Of a stretch of DNA of 64,000 nt, positions 40,898 through 49,892 are shown piece by piece. Positions within the stretch are counted from its first letter, which is position 1; the number at the start of each line of letters is the position of its first letter. A model generated the notes under the pieces. It was not told the origin of the DNA. It was given only the letters and a program-made list of their open reading frames with translations, and made no database searches. This DNA comes from Streptomyces alanosinicus (lineage in GTDB: Bacteria > Actinomycetota > Actinomycetes > Streptomycetales > Streptomycetaceae), in assembly GCF_014650595.1 (NCBI RefSeq), contig NZ_BMVG01000009.1, positions 186,001 to 250,000 of the forward strand, in the 5' to 3' direction. A program made the position numbers and the translations under genes.

Positions 40898-42874
40898 ATG
40901 CCGATTCGCACTCTCATCCGCAGGCGCTTCACGATCTGGAGACCGCTCGCGACCGTGGTCGCCGTCCTCATGACGGCCGCCTTCCTCACCCCGGCCGCCG
41001 CCCAGGCCGCCGGCCACCCAGGCCGGTCGGTCCGCGAGAGCCGGCCCGTCTACTCCTACGCCCACGCCCTGCGCGAGTCCGTCTGGGTGGACACGGGGCT
41101 CGACGGCGACGGCGACGGGAAGCCCGACCGGGTCGCCGCCGACATCGTCCGGCCGGCCGAACCCGCCCAGCAGGGCCGCAAGGTGCCCGTCATCATGGAC
41201 GCGAGCCCCTACTACTCCTGCTGCGGACGCGGCAACGAGAACCAGCGCAAGACGTACGACGCACAGGGCCATGTCGTCCAGATGCCGCTGTTCTACGACA
41301 ACTACTTCGTGCCCCGCGGCTACGCCTTCGTCGGTGTCGACCTCGCCGGCACCAACCGCTCCGACGGCTGTGTCGACGTCGGCGGCCGCTCCGACATCCG
41401 GTCCGCGAAGGCCGTGATCGACTGGCTGAACGGCCGCGCCACGGCGTACACCAGCAGGACCGGTACACAGACCGTCAAAGCCACCTGGACCAACGGCAGA
41501 ACGGGCATGATCGGCAAGAGCTGGGACGCCACGATCGCCAACGGCGTCGCCGCGACCGGCGTCCAGGGTCTGAAGACCATCGTCCCGATCAGCGGTATCT
41601 CCTCCTGGTACGACTACTACTTCGCGCAGGGCGCCCCGCTGTACGACGGCGGGCCCGCCGACCTCGCCGGCTACGTCGAGAGCGACGCGGCGAAACCCCA
41701 CTGCGCGGCCGTACAGAAGAAACTCACCGACGGCAGCCCGCGCAGCGGCGACTGGACCCCGCTGTGGACCGAGCGGGACTATGTCAAGGACGCGGCGAAG
41801 GTACGCGCCAGCGTGTTCCTGGTGCACGGGATGCAGGACCTCAACGTCCGCACCAAGCACTTCGGCCAGTGGTGGGACGCCCTCGCGAAGCACGGGGTGG
41901 AGCGCAAGATCTGGCTGTCCCAGACCGGGCACGTCGACCCCTTCGACTACCGGCGCGGCGCCTGGGTCGACACCCTGCACCGCTGGTTCGACCACGAACT
42001 GCTCGGCTACGACAACGGCATCGACCGCGAGCCGATGGCCGACATCGAACGCCACCCGGACCAGTGGGTCACCTCTCGCGTCTGGCCCCCGCAGGCCACC
42101 CGCGGCACCGTCCTGCACCCGGCGCCCGGCACCCGGGCCGGCGTCGGCACGCTCGGCCTGCGGCCCGCGACCGGCACCGAGACCTTCACCGACGACCCGA
42201 AGCTCAGCGAGACCGACTGGGCCGCGCACCTGACCACGTCCACGCCCGAGAAGTCCGGATTCCTCACCGGGCCGCTCACCCACGACCTGCGGCTGTCCGG
42301 CTCGTCCACCGTGACGGTGACCGCGACCCCGACCACCACCTCCGCCCACCTGTCCGCCGTCCTGGTCGACCTCGGCCCGGACACCATCCGCGACTACGCC
42401 GACGCGGCCGAGGGCATCACCACCCTCACCGACCGCACCTGCTGGGGCGCGAGCACGGCTGGGGACAGCGCCTGCTTCAAGGAGACCAAGGCCAAGACGG
42501 CCAAGGTCGACTACACCGTGTTCAGCCGCGGCTGGGCCGACCTCGGCCACTACGCCTCGCTCGCCAAGGGCGTCCCGCTCACCCCGGGCAAGGCCTACAC
42601 CCTCACCCTCAGCCTCGCCGCCACCGACCACGTCGTCCCCAAGGGCCACCGGCTGGCCCTGATCATCGCGGGCACCGACAAGGACCTCATCGACCCGCCG
42701 TCCACGACGCCGGCCCTCACGCTGTCCCTGTCGGGTACGACGGCCCGGCTGCCGCTGGTCGGCGGCGCGTCGGCGTTCACCCGAGCCACGTCCGGCGGCC
42801 CGGCCGCGGGTGCCGTGGCCGGCGGTCTGGACGGGGTCCGCGTGCCCCGCGCGGCCCGGCACATCCCGGCCTAG
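40898..42874 (+). CDS. Secreted Xaa-Pro dipeptidyl-peptidase (S15/CocE family)
   Basis: The 658-residue protein has a signal peptide (cleavage near AAAQA, residue 37). The alpha/beta-hydrolase domain has nucleophile S208 in MIGKSWDATIAN, Asp in VHGMQDLNV and His in SQTGHVDPFDY, the S15 triad order. A C-terminal galactose-binding-like jelly roll (from about residue 425) is typical of X-Pro dipeptidyl-peptidases and cocaine-esterase relatives. It probably scavenges extracellular Pro-containing peptides together with the divergent M1 peptidase. The intergenic 186 bp holds both promoters. Confidence 0.88.
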   Translation: MPIRTLIRRRFTIWRPLATVVAVLMTAAFLTPAAAQAAGHPGRSVRESRPVYSYAHALRESVWVDTGLDGDGDGKPDRVAADIVRPAEPAQQGRKVPVIMDASPYYSCCGRGNENQRKTYDAQGHVVQMPLFYDNYFVPRGYAFVGVDLAGTNRSDGCVDVGGRSDIRSAKAVIDWLNGRATAYTSRTGTQTVKATWTNGRTGMIGKSWDATIANGVAATGVQGLKTIVPISGISSWYDYYFAQGAPLYDGGPADLAGYVESDAAKPHCAAVQKKLTDGSPRSGDWTPLWTERDYVKDAAKVRASVFLVHGMQDLNVRTKHFGQWWDALAKHGVERKIWLSQTGHVDPFDYRRGAWVDTLHRWFDHELLGYDNGIDREPMADIERHPDQWVTSRVWPPQATRGTVLHPAPGTRAGVGTLGLRPATGTETFTDDPKLSETDWAAHLTTSTPEKSGFLTGPLTHDLRLSGSSTVTVTATPTTTSAHLSAVLVDLGPDTIRDYADAAEGITTLTDRTCWGASTAGDSACFKETKAKTAKVDYTVFSRGWADLGHYASLAKGVPLTPGKAYTLTLSLAATDHVVPKGHRLALIIAGTDKDLIDPPSTTPALTLSLSGTTARLPLVGGASAFTRATSGGPAAGAVAGGLDGVRVPRAARHIPA

Positions 42875-43228
42875 GCGCTGAACGGCTCGCGTCTCAGGCG
42901 TGCCTGACCGCTGCCGGGCGCGGGTCCGTCGTGGCCGGTCGCGCAGTTCCCCGCGCCCCTTGGGGAACTGCGCCGTCCGGCCCGCCGGCCACCGCCCGCA
43001 GCTGCGCCGTCCGGCCCGCCCACGCGCCCGGTTCGTCCAGCCGGGCCCCGCGGTGTACACCGTCGACCAGGCGTACGCCCGGCTGTCCGGGCCGGTCCGC
43101 CGGTTCTCCGCTCCCGACCACGGTCACTTCGCCGCTCGGCCCGCTGTCCACGCCGGCGGGACCGGTCCGGTCCGGCCGACTCTCGCCCGGCACGCTCACA
43201 ACCGTGCCGCTGTGGGGATACTCACAGC
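42875..43228. other. Non-coding gap with hairpin and short duplication
   Basis: This 354-bp gap holds the terminator hairpin at 42941-42973 and two copies of GCGCCGTCCGGCCCGCC (near 42971 and 43005). I found no credible gene or remnant in the remainder. Confidence 0.5.
42941..42973 (+). terminator. Hairpin terminator after the S15 peptidase gene
   Basis: GCGCAGTTCCCC (42941-42952) pairs perfectly with 42962-42973 around a 9-nt loop. The same GCGCAGTTCCCC hairpin is scattered through Streptomyces chromosomes as a dispersed terminator-like repeat (general knowledge). Confidence 0.7.
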
Positions 43229-44260
43229 ATGTCTGGCGCATACGCGACCTTCGGCCTGGCTCCGGCGATCCGCGCCGGCGGTGTGCTCGCCGACGGCGGC
43301 TACCAGGTCCACCGCGACTTCGTGGACTTCGTCGTGGACGGCCGTCCGCTGCTCTTCCAACTGTCCGACCTTGACGCCGTCTCCCCACTCGCCTCGGACG
43401 TCCCGCCCGCCATCTTCACGGAACAGGTGCGCGCACTGCTGCTGGAGGCCGAACCGCCGCTCCCGGACGGCCGGTTCGTCATCTACGGCTGCCCCGAGTG
43501 CGCGGACCTGGGCTGCGGGGCGGTCACCGCCGTCATCGAACGCGACGGTGAGGACTACATATGGCGGGATTTCGCCTGGCAGACGGAGGAACACGCCGAC
43601 CTGGAGCGCAACGGCTACCAGGGCGTGGGGCCGTTCCGTTTCCAGGGCACCGAGTACCGCACGGCCCTCGGCGCGCTGCGGGACGGCACGTCCGCGCCCC
43701 GCCGCCGGGTGCTGCTGATCGGCGCCCGCGTCGCGGTCCTCGCCAAGCTGGCCGCCGCGCTGCGCGCCATCGGCATCGGCGCCGACATCACACAGGACGC
43801 CGGCGCCGTGCCCGCCGAGGAACTGCGCGGCTACGGCGCGGTCGCCTTCGGCCGCGCGGTCGGCGAGCCGGAGCGGGCCGCCGTACTCGACGCCTTCGAG
43901 CGCGCCGGGGTCGAGGTGGCCCGGGTGGACGGCCTGGCCCCGATCGTGCCGCTGCTCGTCGCCCAGATCGAACACGCCCTGGACCGCGGCCCGCTCCCGC
44001 AGCGCCGGCTCACCGGGCTGTCCGCCGCCGATGGCGCCGCCGACGTCGAGGTGACCTCGGCGTGCCGGGTACGGATCACCGCCTACCGCCTCGACCGGCT
44101 CTACCGCACCCATACCCGCGAGGTCTTCGACGGGGTCCTGGAGGCCGGCGGGCACCGCGTCCCGCTGGACCCACGGGCGGTCAGGGGACAGGCCTACGTC
44201 GTCGCCCGCACCACGGGGGAGGTGCTCGCGGCACCGGTCACCCGAGCCCCAGGGGGCTGA
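43229..44260 (+). CDS. Conserved protein of unknown function with CPECxxxxC cluster
   Basis: I do not recognise this 343-residue protein. The N-terminal half (1-150) is rich in acidic and aromatic residues and has YGCPECADLGCGAVTAVIER, a cysteine cluster that could hold zinc, followed by a DYIWRDFAWQTE block. The C-terminal half from about 155 begins RRVLLIGARVAVLAKLAAAL, which resembles a Rossmann-like strand-turn-helix but lacks a full GxGxxG. Homologues are sometimes called oxidoreductase. It is 36 bp upstream of an ABC-F gene and may share its transcript. Confidence 0.7.
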   Translation: MSGAYATFGLAPAIRAGGVLADGGYQVHRDFVDFVVDGRPLLFQLSDLDAVSPLASDVPPAIFTEQVRALLLEAEPPLPDGRFVIYGCPECADLGCGAVTAVIERDGEDYIWRDFAWQTEEHADLERNGYQGVGPFRFQGTEYRTALGALRDGTSAPRRRVLLIGARVAVLAKLAAALRAIGIGADITQDAGAVPAEELRGYGAVAFGRAVGEPERAAVLDAFERAGVEVARVDGLAPIVPLLVAQIEHALDRGPLPQRRLTGLSAADGAADVEVTSACRVRITAYRLDRLYRTHTREVFDGVLEAGGHRVPLDPRAVRGQAYVVARTTGEVLAAPVTRAPGG

Positions 44261-44296
44261 GCGGCGGCCGCCGGGCCCATTAGGATCGGCGTTCTG

Positions 44297-45937
44297 ATGA
44301 CTGCCACCCTCGTCGCCAAGAACCTCGCCGCCGGGCACGGAGACCGTTCCCTCTTCTCCGGGCTGGACCTCGTCGTCGCGCCCGGCGATGTGATCGGTCT
44401 CGTCGGTGCCAACGGCGCCGGCAAGTCCACCCTGCTCCGGCTGCTCGCCGGGCTCACCCGGCCCGAACAGGGCGAGCTGCGGCTGTCCCCGCCGGCCGCG
44501 ACCGTCGGCCATCTGCCGCAGGAACCGGAGCGCAGGCCGGGGGAGACCGTCCGGGAGTTCCTCGCCCGCCGCACCGGCGTCGCCGAGGCACAGCGTGTGA
44601 TGGACGAGGCCACCGAGGCCCTGGTCGAGGGCGCGCCCGGCGCCGACGACGCCTACGCGACCGCCCTGGAGCGCTGGCTCGGCCTCGGCGGCGCCGACCT
44701 GGAGGAGCGCGCGGAGGACGTCGCCGACTCCCTCGGCCTCGCTGTCGGCCTGGACCAGCCGATGACCTCCCTGTCCGGCGGCCAGGCGGCCCGCGCCGGC
44801 CTCGCCTCCCTGCTGCTGTCCCGCTACGACGTCTTCCTCCTGGACGAGCCCACCAACGACCTGGACCTGGACGGCCTGGAACGCCTGGAGCGGTTCGTCG
44901 CGGGGCTGCGCGCCGGCACGGTCGTCGTTAGCCACGACCGGGAGTTCCTCACCCGCACCGTCACCAAGGTCCTCGAACTCGACCTGGCCCAGCGGCAGAT
45001 CAACCTCTACGGCGGCGGCTACGCGGCCTACCTGGAGGAACGGGAGGTCGCCCGCCGGCACGCCCGCGAGGACTACGAGGAGTACGCCGACAAGCGGGCC
45101 GCCCTCCAGGACCGTGCGCAGATGCAGCGGTCCTGGATGGACAAGGGCGTGAAGAACGCCCGGCGCAAGGCCGGCAACGACAACGACAAGATCGGCCGCA
45201 AGTTCCGCAGCGAGGCCAGCGAGAAGCAGGCAGCCAAGGCCCGCCAGACCCAGCGCATGATCGAACGCCTGGAGGTGGTCGAGGAGCCGCGCAAGGAGTG
45301 GGAACTGCGCATGGAGATCGCCGCCGCCCCGCGCTCCGGCGCCGTCGTGGCGACCCTGCGCGATGCCGAGGTCCGGCGCGGCGACTTCACCTTCGGCCCG
45401 GCGTCCCTGCAGATCGACTGGGCGGACCGGGTCGCCGTCACCGGGGCGAACGGCGCCGGCAAGTCCACCCTGCTCGGCGCGCTGCTCGGCCGGGTCCCGC
45501 TCGACTCGGGACACGCCGCGCTCGGCTCCGGCGTCCTGGTCGGCGAGGTCGACCAGGCCCGCATGCTGTTCCACGGCACTCAGACCCTGCTGGACGCGTT
45601 CCGCGCGGCCGTCCCCGACACCGAGCCGGTCGAGGTCCGCACCCTGCTCGCCAAGTTCGGGCTGAAGGCCGACCATGTGCCGCGCCCGGCCGCCTCGCTC
45701 TCCCCGGGCGAACGCACCCGCGCCGCCCTGGCCCTCCTCCAGGGCCGGGGCGTCAACCTCCTGGTCCTGGACGAGCCCACCAACCACCTCGACCTGCCCG
45801 CCATCGAGCAGCTGGAAGAGGCCCTCGACGCCTACGAGGGCACCCTGCTCCTGGTCACCCACGATCGCCGCATGCTGGACGCGGTGCGGGTGACCCGCCG
45901 CCTGGAGGTGGCGGCCGGCAAGGTGACCGAGCGTTAG
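44297..45937 (+). CDS. ABC-F family ATPase
   Basis: The 546-residue protein has two ABC domains without membrane segments. Walker A sites are GANGAGKST (twice), signatures LSGGQAARA and LSPGERTRA, and Walker B sites VFLLDEPTNDLD and LLVLDEPTNHLD. The second signature has Pro in place of Gly (LSPGE). The interdomain region RKAGNDNDKIGRKFRSEASE is positively charged. It differs from the 25 kb paralogue and is more EttA/Uup-like in its LDLDGLERLERFV region. A role in ribosome function or antibiotic protection is inferred from the family. Its TAG stop is provided by an inverted-repeat element. Confidence 0.88.
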   Translation: MTATLVAKNLAAGHGDRSLFSGLDLVVAPGDVIGLVGANGAGKSTLLRLLAGLTRPEQGELRLSPPAATVGHLPQEPERRPGETVREFLARRTGVAEAQRVMDEATEALVEGAPGADDAYATALERWLGLGGADLEERAEDVADSLGLAVGLDQPMTSLSGGQAARAGLASLLLSRYDVFLLDEPTNDLDLDGLERLERFVAGLRAGTVVVSHDREFLTRTVTKVLELDLAQRQINLYGGGYAAYLEEREVARRHAREDYEEYADKRAALQDRAQMQRSWMDKGVKNARRKAGNDNDKIGRKFRSEASEKQAAKARQTQRMIERLEVVEEPRKEWELRMEIAAAPRSGAVVATLRDAEVRRGDFTFGPASLQIDWADRVAVTGANGAGKSTLLGALLGRVPLDSGHAALGSGVLVGEVDQARMLFHGTQTLLDAFRAAVPDTEPVEVRTLLAKFGLKADHVPRPAASLSPGERTRAALALLQGRGVNLLVLDEPTNHLDLPAIEQLEEALDAYEGTLLLVTHDRRMLDAVRVTRRLEVAAGKVTER

Positions 45938-46179
45938 GGCCTGTCCGGCGGATCCTGTCGCGGACGCGGGGGTCGGCACGCCCTCCCCCAGAGGGGGTAC
46001 CCCCAGCTGCGTTGTCGTCGGTCGCCGACTCCCCCACGCTCGACTCCGCTCGCGCGGGGGGGGGGACCCCCACCGCGTCGACTCCCTCCTCCGCCTTGCA
46101 GCTGGACGCACCGACCCCCGCTCAACTGCGCCGATGAGGCACCGTCACTTTCCCGCGACCTGATCCGCCGGACAGGCCC
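45937..46179. repeat. 243-bp inverted-repeat element, copy 2, with nested insertion
   Basis: Terminal repeats GGGCCTGTCCGGCGGATC (45937-45954) and its exact complement (46162-46179) are perfect and extend two further bases (TA) on each side. Compared with copy 1, about 135 bp are inserted near 45983-46116. The insert has its own inverted ends (CCAGCTGC at 46003 and GCAGCTGG at 46098), the palindrome GGGGGTACCCCC (45993-46004), and the GC-rich hairpin sequence common in Streptomyces intergenic regions. Confidence 0.75.
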
Positions 46180-46206
46180 TAGGCGCCGCGAGCCGCGTCC
46201 GCCGGG

Positions 46207-47031
46207 TCAGCCCGCGGTGACGGGGACGTAGTCGCCGGGGGCGCTCGCCGGTCCGGTCGTGTCGGTCCCGGTGAAACTCCACCGCCAGTAGCCGGACGAG
46301 GCGGCCGTCGCCTTGGCGGTGAGGGCGCCGTCGGCGCCGCTGGTGACCGTCTTCACGGTGTGGTAACCGGTGGTGCCGGCCTTCCGGAACTGCAGTTTCA
46401 CCGACTGGCCCGCATAGCCGCCGTAGGTGCCGCCCTTGCCCCAGTTGGCGCGGGTCAGCGCGCCCTTGACGGTGACGAGGCCGCCCGCGGCCACCGGTTC
46501 GGGGGTGGCGTCGGCGGTCAGCCTGGCGGCACGCTTCATCAGGAAGGTGCCCGCGCTGTCCTTGTTGACGTAGTCGAAGTCGTTGGCGTCCACGGACGTC
46601 CAGATGTGCCACGTACCGGCGTTGGCGTTGATGAGCATCGCGTTCGGGTCGATGGTGACCTCGGCGGTGCAGGTGGACGTGGTGGTGCTGCCGGCGACCG
46701 GGGTGCAGGTCAGCGGGGTGTCCGAGCCGGGCCCGGCAGAGCCGTCGGGGTTGTCGAAGGAGCCGTGGTAGAGGAAGCCGTAGGCGTCCTTGATCCCCGA
46801 GTTGTCGCTCGCGCTGATGCTGAGCGTGACCGTCTTCTTCGTCATGGCGCCCAGCACGACCGGCTGGCCTGCGTTGACGACGGCCAGCAGGACCTGGGTG
46901 TCACCGTCGCCGGAGTCGGCGTGGGCACTCGGCACGGTGAAGGCGGAGAGGACGAGCGCGCCGGACAGGGCGGCGACGGCGGAGCGTCTCAGGACGACGG
47001 GAAGTCTGAAGACAGCGGAACGTCTGGGCAT
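46207..47031 (-). CDS. Secreted protein of unknown function
   Basis: The 274-residue protein has an N-terminal signal peptide with cleavage after PSAHA (near residue 38). The mature protein is Thr/Ser/Gly-rich with few charged residues. The first part has LAVVNAGQPVVLGAMTKKTV and a Cys pair (LTCTPVAG...STCTAEVTI). The second part, from about residue 180, looks like an immunoglobulin-like fold (GGLVTVKGALTRANWGKGG, VKLQFRKAGTTGYHTVKTVT). Similar proteins are common in Streptomyces secretomes and may bind the cell wall. I cannot assign a function. Confidence 0.75.
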   Translation of the reverse strand: MPRRSAVFRLPVVLRRSAVAALSGALVLSAFTVPSAHADSGDGDTQVLLAVVNAGQPVVLGAMTKKTVTLSISASDNSGIKDAYGFLYHGSFDNPDGSAGPGSDTPLTCTPVAGSTTTSTCTAEVTIDPNAMLINANAGTWHIWTSVDANDFDYVNKDSAGTFLMKRAARLTADATPEPVAAGGLVTVKGALTRANWGKGGTYGGYAGQSVKLQFRKAGTTGYHTVKTVTSGADGALTAKATAASSGYWRWSFTGTDTTGPASAPGDYVPVTAG

Positions 47032-47240
47032 GGGGCCTCATCACGGTGGGTTGTCACGGTGGGTTGTCCGTCCTGGAAGCAGGGCGGAGGTCGAAACCCA
47101 TCGCATAGTAGTGATCCGACGGTTCGCTCAACCGGCGTTCCCGTGAAGACGAGAGGTCGTCCCGTCCTGTGCCACCGGCCCCCGGCGGGACGCGCAGGTG
47201 CGCTTCCCGCCGGGGGCCGGGGCGAGGCCCCGTGATCCCG

Positions 47241-49670
47241 TCAGCGCTTCTTCGGGTCGAGCAGACCCGCGCGGCGCAGCGCGTCGGCCATCGCGCTGTT
47301 GGCCGGTGCCGGCGCCTGCCGCCCGCCCCGGTCGCCACCGCCACCGCCGCGGCCCTGCCGCTGCCCCTGACCGCCCTGTCGCTGGCCCTGACCCTGGCCG
47401 CCCTGCCGCTGCTGGGGCGGGCGCCCGCCACCGCGCTGCTGCCGGCCGCCGCCCTGGCCGCCGCCCTGCGGGGCCGCCTCGTCGTCCAGGCGCAGGGTCA
47501 GCGCGATCCGCTTGCGCGGGATGTCCACGTCCAGGACCTTCACCTTGACGATGTCACCGGGCTTGGCGACATCGCGCGGGTCCTTGACGAACGTCCTGGA
47601 CATCGCCGACACGTGCACCAGACCGTCCTGGTGCACACCGACGTCCACGAAGGCGCCGAAGGCGGCCACGTTCGTCACCACGCCCTCCAGGATCATCCCG
47701 GGGGACAGGTCGGAGATCTTCTCCACGCCCTCCTTGAAGGTGGCCGTCTTGAAGGCGGGACGCGGGTCACGCCCCGGCTTGTCCAGCTCCCTGAGAATGT
47801 CCGTCACCGTCGGCAGACCGAAGGTGTCGTCCACGAAGTCGGCGGGCTGCAGCGAGCGCAGCACCCCCGTGTTGCCGATGAGGGAGGCCACCTCCTGGCC
47901 CGTGGTCTTCACCATGCGACGGACCACCGGGTAGGCCTCGGGGTGCACGCTGGAGGAGTCCAGCGGGTCGTCGCCGCCGCGGATGCGCAGGAAGCCCGCG
48001 CACTGCTCGAACGCCTTCGGGCCGAGCCGCGCCACCTTCTTCAGCTCCGAACGCGAGGTGAAGGGGCCGTTCGTGTCCCGGTGCGCCACGATGTTCTCGG
48101 CGAGGCCCGAGGAGATGCCCGACACCCTGGCGAGCAGCGGCACGGACGCGGTGTTGACGTCCACGCCGACGCCGTTCACACAGTCCTCGACCACCGCGTC
48201 CAGCGAGCGGGACAGCTTCACCTCGGACAGGTCGTGCTGGTACTGGCCGACGCCGATGGACTTCGGGTCGATCTTCACCAGCTCGGCCAGCGGGTCCTGC
48301 AGCCGGCGGGCGATGGACACCGCGCCGCGCAGCGACACGTCCATGTCGGGCAGCTCCTGCGAGGCGTACGGCGACGCCGAGTACACCGACGCACCCGCCT
48401 CGGACACCATCACCTTGGTGAGCTTCAGCTCCGGGTGCTTGGTGATGAGTTCACCGGCGAGCTTGTCGGTCTCGCGGGAGGCCGTGCCGTTGCCGATCGC
48501 GACCAGGTCGACCGCGTGCTCCTCGGCGAGACGGGCCAGCTTGGCGAGGGCCTCGTCCCACTTGTTGGCCGGGACGTGCGGATAGATCACGTCCGTGGCG
48601 ACGACCTTGCCGGTCGCGTCGACCACGGCGACCTTCACGCCCGTACGGAAACCGGGGTCCAGGCCCAGCGTGGCGCGCGTGCCGGCCGGGGCGGCCAGCA
48701 GCAGGTCGCGCAGGTTGGCCGCGAAGACGTTCACCGCCTCGTCCTCGGCGGCGGTGCGCAGCCGAAGGCGCAGGTCGATGCCGAGGTGGACGAGGATGCG
48801 GGTGCGCCAGGCCCAGCGGACCGTGTCCGTCAGCCACTTGTCGCCCGGCCGGCCCCGGTCGGCGATGCCGAACCGGTGCGCCACACTGCCCTCGTACGAC
48901 GACGGGCCGGGCTGCTCGGAGGGCTCCTCCGGCTCCAGGACGAGGTCGAGGACCTCCTCCTTCTCGCCGCGCAGCATCGCGAGGATCCGGTGCGAGGGCA
49001 GCTCGGTGAACGGCTCGGCGAAGTCGAAGTAGTCGGCGAACTTGGCGCCGGCCTCCTCCTTGCCCTCCCGCACCTTCGCGGCCAGCCGCCCGCGCACCCA
49101 CATGCGCTCACGCAGCTCGCCGATCAGGTCAGCGTCCTCCGAGAACCGCTCGGTGAGGATGGCCCGCGCGCCGTCCAGGGCGGCCTGCGGATCGGCGACG
49201 CCCTTGTCGGCGTCCACGAACGCGGCGGCGGCCGCCAGCGGCTCCACCGTCGGATCGCCCAGCAGGCCCTCCGCCAGCGGCTCCAGACCCGCCTCGCGCG
49301 CGATCTGCGCCTTGGTGCGCCGCTTGGGCTTGTACGGGAGGTAGATGTCCTCCAGCCGCGCCTTGGTCTCGGCGCCGCGGATCTGCGCCTCCAGCTCGTC
49401 GGTGAGCTTGCCCTGCTCGCGCACCGACTCCAGGATCGCGGCGCGCCGCTCCTCCAGCTCCCGCAGATAGCGCAGCCGCTCCTCGATCGTGCGCAACTGC
49501 GCGTCGTCGAGCATCTCGGTCGCTTCCTTGCGGTAGCGGGCGATGAAGGGCACCGTCGAACCGCCGTCGAGCAGTTCCACCGCGGCCTTCACCTGCCGCT
49601 CCCGTACGCCGAGTTCCTCGGCGATCCTGCCTTCGATGGATCCCGCTCCGATGGATCCGGGTGTCGTCAC
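47241..49670 (-). CDS. Tex-family RNA-binding transcription accessory protein with Gly/Gln/Arg-rich tail
   Basis: The 809-residue protein has Tex N-terminal helices (VKAAVELLDGGSTVPFIARY), a YqgF-like domain (LGLDPGFRTGVKVAVVDATG), helix-hairpin-helix repeats (YQHDLSEVKLSRSLDAVVED, VSGISSGLAENIVAHR) and a C-terminal S1 domain (GMILEGVVTNVAAFGAFVDV). Tex and its eukaryotic relative Spt6 bind nucleic acid and RNA polymerase. The last roughly 75 residues are a low-complexity Gly/Gln/Arg tail with RGG-like elements. The GTG at 49670 was chosen, and the longer frame to 49808 lacks family sequence. Confidence 0.92.
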   Translation of the reverse strand: MTTPGSIGAGSIEGRIAEELGVRERQVKAAVELLDGGSTVPFIARYRKEATEMLDDAQLRTIEERLRYLRELEERRAAILESVREQGKLTDELEAQIRGAETKARLEDIYLPYKPKRRTKAQIAREAGLEPLAEGLLGDPTVEPLAAAAAFVDADKGVADPQAALDGARAILTERFSEDADLIGELRERMWVRGRLAAKVREGKEEAGAKFADYFDFAEPFTELPSHRILAMLRGEKEEVLDLVLEPEEPSEQPGPSSYEGSVAHRFGIADRGRPGDKWLTDTVRWAWRTRILVHLGIDLRLRLRTAAEDEAVNVFAANLRDLLLAAPAGTRATLGLDPGFRTGVKVAVVDATGKVVATDVIYPHVPANKWDEALAKLARLAEEHAVDLVAIGNGTASRETDKLAGELITKHPELKLTKVMVSEAGASVYSASPYASQELPDMDVSLRGAVSIARRLQDPLAELVKIDPKSIGVGQYQHDLSEVKLSRSLDAVVEDCVNGVGVDVNTASVPLLARVSGISSGLAENIVAHRDTNGPFTSRSELKKVARLGPKAFEQCAGFLRIRGGDDPLDSSSVHPEAYPVVRRMVKTTGQEVASLIGNTGVLRSLQPADFVDDTFGLPTVTDILRELDKPGRDPRPAFKTATFKEGVEKISDLSPGMILEGVVTNVAAFGAFVDVGVHQDGLVHVSAMSRTFVKDPRDVAKPGDIVKVKVLDVDIPRKRIALTLRLDDEAAPQGGGQGGGRQQRGGGRPPQQRQGGQGQGQRQGGQGQRQGRGGGGGDRGGRQAPAPANSAMADALRRAGLLDPKKR

Positions 49671-49892
49671 GATCCCGTACCGCCTTCTCCACTGAGGTTG
49701 CGCGGCAATTGTGGCAGGTGACACCGACAACCGGGGATCAGGGCGGCGCCCCGGCGGGCCGCCGCGCCGCGCCCGCGGCGGCGCCCGGCACCGAAGCCTC
49801 TCGTCCATGGCAGATAATCTTCCGGTCCGATGGCAGAAAAGGTGGGAAACGCGTCATTGCGGCCATGCCCCGGGCGGCGAAGAATCGAGGGC

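Noticed and set aside
43018..43228. Possible gene remnant before the unknown protein at 43.2 kb
   Set aside because: Frames are open on both strands but give only low-complexity sequence with no start, ribosome site or motif.
43196..46111. 971-codon open frame on the minus strand
   Set aside because: It is antisense to the unknown protein and the ABC-F gene, which both have clear motifs and start sites.
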